This document shows positions 53,076 through 59,535 of a DNA stretch of 59,535 nucleotides, one piece after another (position 1 is the stretch's first letter; every line of letters begins with the position of its first letter). The notes under the pieces were generated by a model that saw nothing but the letters and a program-made list of their open reading frames with translations, did no database searches and was not told the DNA's origin. This stretch comes from Clostridia bacterium (lineage in GTDB: Bacteria; Bacillota; Clostridia; Christensenellales; CAAEEZ01): positions 1-59,535 of the forward strand of contig CAAEEZ010000006.1 in the NCBI GenBank assembly GCA_900755035.1, read 5' to 3'. The position numbers were made by a program, and so were the translations under genes.

Positions 53076-53650
53076 GTATGACCTATTGGATTACCGTGTA
53101 CGAAAGTTTCACTAGCGTGCTTTTCTTTACATACCGAACAACTCTTGTAGTATACGGCTGCATTAGTACAATCTGCTGGCGTTTTGATATACGTTTCTTC
53201 AACAACATCAGTCCAAGTATGACCTTTTGCTTGCAATTTTGGTTCATTAGCAGGATCTAATTGTACGTAAGTTTGACATACCGTACATACGTAATGTCCT
53301 ACGCCATTCTCGGTACAAGTAGGGTGATTAGTTATCTCCAAATAACCAGGGTCACCTTCACTAGGACGAGTATGTTTTCCCGTTGCCACTAAGCTATCGT
53401 CCGTTGCCGCAGTAATCACTTCTTTTTCGGTACAATTTACACCATCATACCACTTACAACGATACTCGTAACTTCCGTCGTCTTTACAAGTTGGAGCAAT
53501 CTCCTTATGCTTATGTTCTTTGTCTATTTCATGCTCTTTTACAGGTATTTGTTCCTCTTTGCCCGTTGCGTTACAACCATCACGATGACACTTTTCAATT
53601 TGGTAACCAGTCGAATAGCACGTAGCCTCTGTCGTAATTTCAAAATGCAT
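52943..53650 (-). pseudogene. Surface protein piece 5: cysteine-pair repeats
   Basis: The frame is open from 53766, upstream of its first ATG. It holds several repeats of the form ATCYSTGYQIEKCHRDGC, PTCKDDGSYEYRCKW, PTCTENGVGHYVCTVC and DCTNAAVYYKSCSVC, each followed by an ETFVHG..GH.W spacer. Paired CxxC groups suggest metal-binding or disulfide-knit modules. The end drifts out of frame after VEEQYIK; one additional A in the run at 53042-53045 restores THANCTNAAVYYKTCSVC in piece 6. Confidence 0.65.
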
Positions 53651-53745
53651 ATCGTGGCCTAGCGCTTTTACGTTTATATCTGTTTCAAAGTCTATACCGT
53701 CGGTAGTAGTTGCCTTACATTTTTCATTACTGCATTGATAGTACG

Positions 53746-54519
53746 CTACTGCATTCTCTGTACAAGTTGGTTTTTTTCTATGAAATACTCACTTTTCCAA
53801 ACGTGATTATTCGTAGGTTGCAATTTACTTTCTTGCTTTATCTCTTCCTCGGTTAAATCTCTTGCTTTCAGCCCACAATTATGGCAGTTGTAGTATCCTG
53901 TACCATACTCACAGCAAGTTGGAGCGCTACCTACTTGTGCGTTACTAGTATCTGCCACGTGCTCTATTGGCTCGTCATTAGCGCCTATTCCTGCCGCCTT
54001 TTCCACTTCGTTTGCATATTTATTACATGCCGAACATAAATGTCCGTACTTTCCAGCGTAGCCACAGTGCATTGCTTCGGTTAGTTCGGTTTCAGTTCCA
54101 GGCACTTTTTGTCCAGCCACCCATACTAATTTGCTTACGTCTAGGCTTTCGTGATTAGCAGGGTCAACCGCAAGGGTTTCTAAATGCTTTTTGTCGCCAC
54201 AAGTACATTCTTGATATTTTTCAACTTGCGTTACGCAAGTACTTGTCGTAGTTTGTACTTCGCCGTAAGTATGCGCCCATAATTCCGTTTTGCTTTCAAT
54301 ATCCGCCTTAGACCACGTATGTTGGCACTGAGTTTTTTGTCCCGTTTCCAAGCTATTTACTTGTAACCTACACGTATGGCTAGTATTAGTACACGTTGTA
54401 AGTTGCCCGTTTTGTAGCACGTTGTCCTTAGACAAATCACTTAGTATATTACCACTACTATCTGCAAAGCCGTGCCACGATGCAATCTTAAAATTAAACG
54501 TTTTATCCGTACCTGCCAA
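53746..54519 (-). pseudogene. Surface protein piece 4: first cysteine-pair repeats
   Basis: Open from just after the TAG at 54598 and annotated from the first internal ATG. Contains repeated segments with cysteine pairs (CTCGDKKHLE, CSACNKYANE, CHNCGLKARD) and G/P-T-C-C or STC lead-ins, the beginning of the repeat array. It ends after a G-A7-CC run read as GAA AAA AAC, an A AAA AAC heptamer in the proper phase for -1 slippage. The -1 frame continues with PTCTENAVAYYQC. Confidence 0.65.
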
Positions 54520-54597
54520 AGTAAGCGTGTGATTTCTATTTTCTATATTTGCAGAATCAACCGAATAGGTATATGCGTAATATCCACCACCATCGTA

Positions 54598-55206
54598 CTA
54601 AGAATCAGCCACCCAAACAAAAAGGTTTTTTGATATTTGACTTGAACCATCCAAATAAGCAATAACAGCATCACTTCCCACTGAATCATATGCCGATTTG
54701 GATATTCTTAATTCGGTAGATACGCAGTATTGACCACCGTCTACAACACCAAATTTTTGGCTATTTTCAATATTTTCAATTGCCGTTGTCAACCTATTTG
54801 CCACGTCTTCTAATTGAATTTGATCTATATCAAAGTTTTGTGTATAATCTCTCGCTTTAGTAACCAAATCTTCAGCCAACCTTAAAGTTTCATTATACGT
54901 GTTTACAAGCTCTACGTTAACAACACCCTTAACGTTACTTTTTCTTCTTTTTATTTCGTCTATTTTATTTTGCAATCCATCAGGATCTAATACGTTTATT
55001 GTTATAGTAGGTGCTGCGCTAGTTGGATATGAATTAAACGTATTTGCAACTGACCAAGGGGTCCATCCACCAACGTATTGTCTAAATTCAGCTATTTTAT
55101 AGTCACTAGGCATAGTATATACTACCGTACCTGCCTTTTGCGCAACGCCTTTCAACCATACCGTCATATTCATTCCGTCATAATTGCCATTGTTTCTTGT
55201 ATTCAT
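54598..55206 (-). pseudogene. Surface protein piece 3: helical region
   Basis: 202 residues from the first ATG after the TAG. An amphipathic helical stretch (about residues 75-145, INVLDPDGLQNKIDEIKRRK onward) resembles FIVAR-type linker modules of surface proteins. Asn and Asp codons here are more AT-ending than in core genes. It ends at the second in-frame TAG (54600-54598), followed by TAC and continued in frame by YDGGGYYAYTYSVDS in the region before piece 4. Confidence 0.6.
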
Positions 55207-55209
55207 ATA

Positions 55210-55425
55210 CTAGTTATTTCCGCCTTCGTCCCAAGTACTAACAATATGGTCGGAATCGCCTCCTATTGAACCATGTGCAGTTTGGTCAAATCCCCAGTTT
55301 GTATTAAAGCCATAGCTAGAAAAATACTCGTCAAACAAAATACCACCGCCATTATAGCCCCATATTCCCGTTCTAATTACAGTATGATAGCTATTATTTC
55401 CTACTGGTCCATAATGGTTTACCAA
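55210..55425 (-). pseudogene. Surface protein piece 2
   Basis: Begins in the frame reached by the second -1 shift. The sequence is rich in Gly, Asn, Tyr and Trp (VNHYGPVGNNSYHT, GIWGYNGGGILFDEYF) and has no recognised domain. It ends at the in-frame TAG at 55212-55210. The next codon, TAT, and everything after it stay in the same frame as piece 3, so a single base change (for example from TGG) would restore continuity. Confidence 0.6.
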
Positions 55426-55829
55426 AGAATTGACGGTTGCATTTTACCGCCACTAGCATTTAGTCCGTATTTCCCACTATGTCTAGGAGTATTACTAAAA
55501 TTAGCAGGGTCTCCCGCTTTTATCTTGTCGCCTAATATCATTGTAATTCTTTTAGGATAAATAACTTGCAAAAAATTGTCTGGTTCTCCGTCCTGTCTAA
55601 ATATAAAATGCGTTAAATTTCCACCACCGTTATCATAACTCTCGTTAGGGGTAGTTATATTATTAACCGGTTTACTAATTACGTCACCCATTACGCCCGT
55701 AGAATTTTCAGCAACACCACTAGTAGCACTTGACGCAAAAGAGAACGCTGACAAACATAAAATAATCAGCATTAGTAAAACTACTAACGCCATTTTTTTG
55801 CTAGTTTTGCATTTCTCATATAATCTCAC
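55419..55829 (-). pseudogene. Surface protein piece 1: signal peptide and N-terminus
   Basis: The piece is open from a GTG at 55829, but AAGGAG touches that codon and is instead well placed for the ATG at 55819. From that ATG the frame reads MRNAKLAKK and then needs one extra A in the A7 run to continue into MALVVLLMLIILCLSAFSFA, the hydrophobic core of a signal peptide. The mature start is rich in Asn, Ser and Gly. It ends in a premature TAA at 55419, shortly after GGKMQPSILW; with one more A in the run at 55442-55445 it would pass into piece 2. Confidence 0.6.
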
Positions 55830-55838
55830 TCCTTCTAT

Positions 55839-55858
55839 AATAGATGATCACATCTATT
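55839..55858 (-). promoter_or_regulatory. Hairpin just upstream of the surface gene ribosome site
   Basis: AATAGATG pairs with CATCTATT around a four-base loop, five bases before AAGGAG. It could protect the 5' end or affect initiation. Between 55859 and 56076 I see only AT-rich sequence. Confidence 0.45.
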
Positions 55859-56076
55859 CCTCGTTACTAATTTAACATAGTTCGCTTTTTTACCCCAAAC
55901 GAATACGGTTTAAAATTACGCACTACGCTAAAAATTGCAATGTTTTGGTTTATGATACGTGGATTTCAAAAAAATATTTTGTTTATTTGAATTTTGAAAG
56001 TTTTTTATAAAATTTTTACGTCAAATTATTAGGACTATCTATGCAAATTGTGGCAAAAAATACACATACGTTACTA

Positions 56077-56105
56077 TTGAATTTTTCAATAAATTATTAT
56101 ATAAT
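56077..56105 (+). promoter_or_regulatory. Sigma-A promoter of cls
   Basis: TTGAAT (56077-56082), a 17-bp spacer and TATAAT (56100-56105), followed by AGGAGGAG directly before the ATG at 56130. Confidence 0.8.
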
Positions 56106-56129
56106 TTAATTAAGAATTAGGAGGAGTTT

Positions 56130-57563
56130 ATGCCGGCTTACGAAATATCGCTTATAGTTATATTTACGCTAAACCTACTACTATTTATCAGCGTGGTATT
56201 TTTAGAGTACAAAGACCCAACTGAAACTATGATGTGGCTTGCAATAACGGCTGCGCTACCTATCGTTGGGTATTTATTGTACGTTGCGTTTGGCAACACG
56301 CTAAAACTAAGACGAATACACAACAAAAACAACCGAAAACTACGCAAGCAGTACCTTGACGACCTAGAAGAACAAGCAAAGGATTTACTGCAACTGAAAC
56401 ATTACATAAACATAGACCCAGACCTTGCGTCTATAATAGAATTTAACTACAAATATAACCACTCGGCGCTTACGCTTTATAACGACGTGGAAATATTCAC
56501 AAATGGCAAACAAAAATATCCAAGGTTGTTAGAAGATATAAAAAACGCAAAAAACTTTATAAACGTGGAGTACTACACCATTCATAACGACAGCGTAGGA
56601 AAGGAATTTGCAAGGATACTAACCGAAAAAGCAAAAGAAGGCGTGGAAGTAAACGTGCTTTACGACGGGTTTGGCAATATGACGCCAAAACGCAAACTAT
56701 TTAAGGAACTGATGAAATGTGGCGGTAAAGTAGAAAAATCACGCCAATATATGACCAGATATCGTAACCACCGCAAAATCGTAGTTATCGACGGCAAAAT
56801 AGGCTATATGGGCGGTATGAATATTGGCACGCAGTACCAAAACGAACACAAGAAAAAGACACCGTGGCGTGATACGCATATCCGTATCGTTGGCGAACTC
56901 GTAGACATACTAAACTACCATTTCCTAAACGATTGGGTTTCTTACTTACCTGTAAAAGAAAGCAAACTGCTATTTGAAAACCTAGATAAATACTTTGCCG
57001 AGACAGACTGTACTCATCTACTACCTGCGCAAATAGTGGTTGGTGGTGCGTACGAGCAATCGAATAGAATAAAATCTATATACCTAAAAATGATGCACAC
57101 TGCTCAGCATAGGCTATGGATTCAGTCGCCGTATTGCGTACCTGACGAATCGCTGTTCGAAACGGTAAAAATCTTAATTGCATCGGGCGTAGACGTAAGA
57201 TTTATGTTGCCAAAGGTATCGGCTAGTTTCTTCTTGTCCGCTGCTGGCAACTACTATATAGAACAACTACTAAAAGCGGGCGCAACCGTTTACCAATATC
57301 ACGGCTACATACACGCTAAAACCATTATCGTAGACCACAACTTGACGGGAATAGGCTCGGTAAACTTCGATATCGGCTCTATGGAACTGAACGACGAAAT
57401 AATCGCTCTGTTCTACGGCAACGAATTTACTCCACGCTACGAAAAGATATTCTTAGAAGATATAAAGTCTTGCACGAAACTAGACTACGAAACCTTCAAA
57501 AATCGTCCCATTATCAAAAAACTGTGGGAAAAATTTATGTGGCTATTCACTCCACTATATTAA
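56130..57563 (+). CDS. cls: Cardiolipin synthase (phospholipase D family)
   Basis: 477 residues. Two N-terminal membrane helices (about residues 5-25 and 34-55) are followed by two PLD catalytic domains with complete HKD motifs, HRKIVVIDGKIGYMGGMN and HAKTIIVDHNLTGIGSVNFD. It condenses two phosphatidylglycerol molecules into cardiolipin and glycerol at the membrane. FVNVEYYTIHND-like sequence (INVEYYTIHNDSVG) and the IQSPYCVPDE block are typical of bacterial cls. It has its own promoter and a strong AGGAGG ribosome site. Confidence 0.96.
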   Translation: MPAYEISLIVIFTLNLLLFISVVFLEYKDPTETMMWLAITAALPIVGYLLYVAFGNTLKLRRIHNKNNRKLRKQYLDDLEEQAKDLLQLKHYINIDPDLASIIEFNYKYNHSALTLYNDVEIFTNGKQKYPRLLEDIKNAKNFINVEYYTIHNDSVGKEFARILTEKAKEGVEVNVLYDGFGNMTPKRKLFKELMKCGGKVEKSRQYMTRYRNHRKIVVIDGKIGYMGGMNIGTQYQNEHKKKTPWRDTHIRIVGELVDILNYHFLNDWVSYLPVKESKLLFENLDKYFAETDCTHLLPAQIVVGGAYEQSNRIKSIYLKMMHTAQHRLWIQSPYCVPDESLFETVKILIASGVDVRFMLPKVSASFFLSAAGNYYIEQLLKAGATVYQYHGYIHAKTIIVDHNLTGIGSVNFDIGSMELNDEIIALFYGNEFTPRYEKIFLEDIKSCTKLDYETFKNRPIIKKLWEKFMWLFTPLY

Positions 57564-57641
57564 CGTATTACGCCTATAACGTTCACTCGCTATTTTATCA
57601 CAACAATCTTGCCTTGAATGTAAATTGTACAAAATTAACTT

Positions 57642-57881
57642 GTAAGACTTCCTTGTGCAAGTGGCTATATAAATATTCTAAATAAGCCTTTCTACGCAAA
57701 ACGGTTATATAATACTCTAAATAATATGCCTCCCTTGTGCAAATGACTGTAAAAATATTCTAAATCAGTCTCCCCTGTACAAATGGCTGTAAAAATATTC
57801 TAAATATTCCTTTTTATGTAAAGTGGTTATAAAATACTCTAAATATACCTTTTATGTAAAGCGCTTATAAAATACTCTAAT
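57642..57881 (+). repeat. Tandem array of six degenerate 37-43-bp units
   Basis: Units end at 57683, 57722, 57765, 57805, 57844 and 57881. Each has a CCTCCCTTGTGCAAA-like or CCTTTTTATGTAAAG-like head, a TGGCTGTAAAAATA-like or GGTTATAAAATA-like middle and a TTCTAAAT or CTCTAAAT end. The heads equal the left end of the palindromic element that follows at once, so the array looks like reiterated, decayed left ends with a shared spacer. Confidence 0.8.
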
Positions 57882-57932
57882 TAAGCCTCCCTTGTGCAAA
57901 GGGAGGTGGCACGAAGTGTCGGAGGGATTGTA
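57881..57932 (+). repeat. Dispersed palindromic element, copy 2
   Basis: Nearly identical to the reverse complement of 61-113. It includes the CCTCCCTT...AAGGGAGG hairpin, a CACGAAGTG core and GGAGGGATTGTAA. Unlike copy 1 it has no reading frame after it: the next ATG (57945) meets TAG after four codons. The array lies on the same side as in copy 1. Confidence 0.85.
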
Positions 57933-57996
57933 AAATTGGAGAAATGATATTTTATTAGACAAAGTGCAACGTAAATGATATCACCCGTAAAAAAAT

Positions 57997-58025
57997 AAAA
58001 TGTTTGCGATTGCAAGCATTTTTTA
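57997..58025. terminator. Hairpin terminator downstream of the SdpI-family gene
   Basis: AAATGTTTGC pairs with GCAAGCATTT (one G-U or mismatch), flanked by T-rich and A-rich tracts on both sides, so it can act on either strand. It lies 130 bases beyond the SdpI-family stop. Confidence 0.65.
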
Positions 58026-58154
58026 TATATTTCCTTTATGTTACGATTTTTAGCAAAAATATATTTTGCAATAGATATTCTCGTTAATATAGCGTCCCCC
58101 AAAAACGCAAATTATTTCTTAACACCAAGAATATTAGTCCACCGTTTTCCTATC

Positions 58155-58553
58155 TCAAAACTCGTCAAAATTCTCTTTTAGGGCCTTTTCAACGGGGAAA
58201 ATAGTTGTCGTTAGACCTATGGCTTGTACTAGCACTGAGCCCAACGCAAAAAACGTAGGCAAGTCCTTTACTCCGCTAACTAGCAGCGTTATCGTGCTGT
58301 ACAACGCTCCACCCAAAGCCGTGCAGATTAAGCCGTATTTTACCATTACTTTTCCTGCATATTTTTGGGCAAAGTCCCATGTTTGCTGCGTTTTCATGGA
58401 CGTTGACGTACGATAACCGTATAGTCCGTTTGTCTTTTTAGGTGACTTTTTGTACATAACTATGCCTAGAATTACACTAAGCAAGCCCATAAGCATACTC
58501 ATAAACAGCATACCTATCCATATTCCACCTTCGTAATAGCCTATTGTAAACAT
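58155..58553 (-). CDS. SdpI family membrane protein
   Basis: 132 residues with about three to four membrane helices. The block NGLYGYRTSTSMKTQQTWDFAQKYAGK, between helices 1 and 2, is the SdpI/YhfL signature (GYRT...W..A...AG). In Bacillus, SdpI gives immunity to the toxin SdpC and senses it, but most clostridial members have no known toxin partner. No SdpC, SdpA or SdpB gene is visible here. It follows the 176-residue membrane protein by 19 bases, so they form an operon. Confidence 0.88.
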   Translation of the reverse strand: MFTIGYYEGGIWIGMLFMSMLMGLLSVILGIVMYKKSPKKTNGLYGYRTSTSMKTQQTWDFAQKYAGKVMVKYGLICTALGGALYSTITLLVSGVKDLPTFFALGSVLVQAIGLTTTIFPVEKALKENFDEF

Positions 58554-58572
58554 ATACTATCCTTACTTAAAC

Positions 58573-59103
58573 TTATTCTTCGTCGTTTCTAGCAGGAATT
58601 TCAAGCACGTCGGTCATCATTTTTTCTTCTTCGTCAAATAGCCCGTTCGTATTCTTTACGTACTTGCCAACTTGGCTTTCTTTTAGGATAACGGGAACTA
58701 GCCAACACAAAGTACAAATTGCAAATATTATGCCCGATGCAAGCGCTATACTCTGCGAATTGTTCGTTAATACTAGCGCCAAATAGGTAATTAGCAATAT
58801 GATATTTTGCACGGTGGTAGCAAGCACTATTATTCCGTTACAAGAAAATACGTTATAGTTAAAGATTTCGTAACTATATCTTCCGTTTTCGTCGTACTTA
58901 TTTATTAAATTATATTGTTTTTTAATAGCAATCTGATATGCGTAAAAAGCGTAAAACAAATTGCAAAATACTGATATTGCGAATAATAGTGGCATAATCG
59001 CCGAATTTACGGGCAACAAAGCAACCTCTACTACGCACAAAATTGAAAGTACGACAATTACTACTAAATTTGCTAAGTTAAATTTTATAAATCTATTTTC
59101 CAT
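58573..59103 (-). CDS. Membrane protein upstream of the SdpI-family gene, unknown
   Basis: 176 residues with about four membrane helices in two pairs (roughly residues 10-60 and 88-140) separated by a polar loop (NLINKYDENGRYSYEIFNYN), then an acidic C-terminal tail. I do not recognise the family. Its layout, two helical hairpins, could reflect an SdpI-like or DUF-type permease fragment. An extended -10 (TGATATAAT) ends six bases before the ATG and there is no ribosome-binding site, so translation is probably leaderless. Confidence 0.7.
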   Translation of the reverse strand: MENRFIKFNLANLVVIVVLSILCVVEVALLPVNSAIMPLLFAISVFCNLFYAFYAYQIAIKKQYNLINKYDENGRYSYEIFNYNVFSCNGIIVLATTVQNIILLITYLALVLTNNSQSIALASGIIFAICTLCWLVPVILKESQVGKYVKNTNGLFDEEEKMMTDVLEIPARNDEE

Positions 59104-59109
59104 ATATAC

Positions 59110-59118
59110 ATTATATCA
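59110..59118 (-). promoter_or_regulatory. Extended -10 promoter at the start of the SdpI operon
   Basis: TGATATAAT on the minus strand, ending six bases from the ATG at 59103; the -35 is poor. The predicted transcript begins at the start codon. Confidence 0.6.
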
Positions 59119-59535
59119 TATTTTTACTATTTTTGTAGTATGTTATATAATTCTTTACGTTACCACTAATTGCAGTTTGCTTTTGGAATATTTTATAGAA
59201 CAATAGCATCAAAATAATAACGCAAATGATAAAAATTAAAACATACTAATACAAATCATGATAATATGATTAAATAATACGATATATCTAATAAAATAAT
59301 CAATCATTTGCAAAAAGCATAACCAAAAAACCACATTAAACAAATAAAACCTAGAACAAAAACTAGATATAAAGCAAATATACAAATTAAGAAATATTTA
59401 GATTAAAAGATATTAAGCCGAAATGTTAGATATTCCTTAAATAATCACACAGCATAACTAATAATATTAACATGGTAGAAAACATTAGACACGCTAAATA
59501 ATTCGAAATAGGATAAAGAAATAACGATATACTAA
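59119..59535. other. AT-rich end of the window without recognisable gene
   Basis: About 417 bases, dense in stop codons on both strands, with no ribosome site followed by an open frame and no clear hairpin terminator. I see nothing I can name in it. Confidence 0.6.

Larger units (their letters stand above)
51303..55829 (-). pseudogene. Large cell-surface repeat protein gene, interrupted at six sites
   Basis: One ancestral gene of about 4.5 kb (about 1500 residues) runs from a signal peptide near 55819 to a C-terminal anchor at 51303. It is now broken into six open pieces. Two breaks are in-frame TAG codons (55210-55212 and 54598-54600). Four are -1 shifts, all explicable by one missing A in a run: A7 at 55793-55799, A4 at 55442-55445, A7 at 53771-53777 and A4 at 53042-53045. 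Translation joined across these sites gives continuous, sensible repeats. Content: signal peptide, an N-terminal region without known domain, a helical segment, many cysteine-pair repeats (GHxW...C..xxxxYYxxCxxC), a Flg_new_2-like domain, and a membrane helix with KKRKA. Decay, assembly error and programmed recoding all remain possible. Confidence 0.75.

Noticed and set aside
54598..55212. Reassigned TAG codon (amber recoding) suggested by two in-frame TAGs in the surface gene
   Set aside because: TAG is the natural stop of many intact genes here (rng, manA, minD, minE, the ROK kinase, the flippase), and the same surface gene also has frame breaks, so general recoding is unlikely.
57881..58102. 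A 73-codon minus-strand open frame over the palindromic repeat
   Set aside because: It has no homology, overlaps the repeat and a hairpin, and lacks a ribosome-binding site.

Overview
The window looks like a chromosomal segment of an anaerobic, low-GC Bacillota, probably an uncultured gut clostridium (Christensenellales-like; that placement is inference). The grounds are a complete rnfCDGEAB ferredoxin:NAD+ oxidoreductase operon, a clostridial cell-division/RNase G gene block, a single-chain glycyl-tRNA synthetase, strong sigma-A promoters and many intrinsic terminators. Core genes strongly prefer C-ending Asn, Asp and Tyr codons. TAA, TAG and TGA are all used as stops. No rRNA, tRNA, CRISPR array, integrase or complete transposase was seen.

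Layout. 1-332: the 5' end of a DUF559 nuclease-like gene leaves the left edge, preceded by a short palindromic repeat and a degenerate tandem array. 333-12172 (minus): rng, a DUF2344 partner and a B12-type radical SAM protein; manA with a ROK kinase; a membrane metalloprotease, a 55-residue protein, minE and minD; then a membrane protein, a divergent mreB, maf and ppx/gppA. This is the usual clostridial order, but minC, mreC, mreD and rplU are missing. 12426-17474: rnfCDGEAB. 17693-18541: two half-size TSUP permease genes. 18649-25356 (plus): a giant lipoprotein, a SpoVB/MATE-type flippase, and a DUF421/DUF4363 pair. 25448-26593: two genes of unusual codon use lying between identical 30-bp hairpin repeats. 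26854-34600 (minus): coaX-hom-two tail-anchored proteins-uvrB-uvrA. 34708-39165: tspO, a cysteine-rich microprotein, glyQS, and a Na+-coupled amino-acid transporter behind an apparent attenuator with a leader peptide. 39498-43662: hflX, guaB and a YkvI-like transporter. 43877-45640: a GH35 beta-galactosidase. 46138-51179: a gene remnant, adenine deaminase, an iron alcohol dehydrogenase, a TVP38-type protein and a flavoprotein.

51303-55829 is one large cell-surface protein gene broken into six pieces by four apparent -1 shifts, each placed at an A-run, and two in-frame TAG codons. 56130-59103 holds cardiolipin synthase, a second copy of the palindromic repeat with its own tandem array, an SdpI-family protein and a membrane partner.

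How the parts fit: Rnf can build an ion gradient from reduced ferredoxin, which a sodium-coupled transporter could use. GH35, ManA and the ROK kinase point to use of galactoside and mannose-type sugars, and the alcohol dehydrogenase to fermentative redox balance. The best leads for new biology are the DUF559-linked palindrome/array element, the many-times interrupted surface gene, the transporter attenuator, and a group of apparently leaderless genes.
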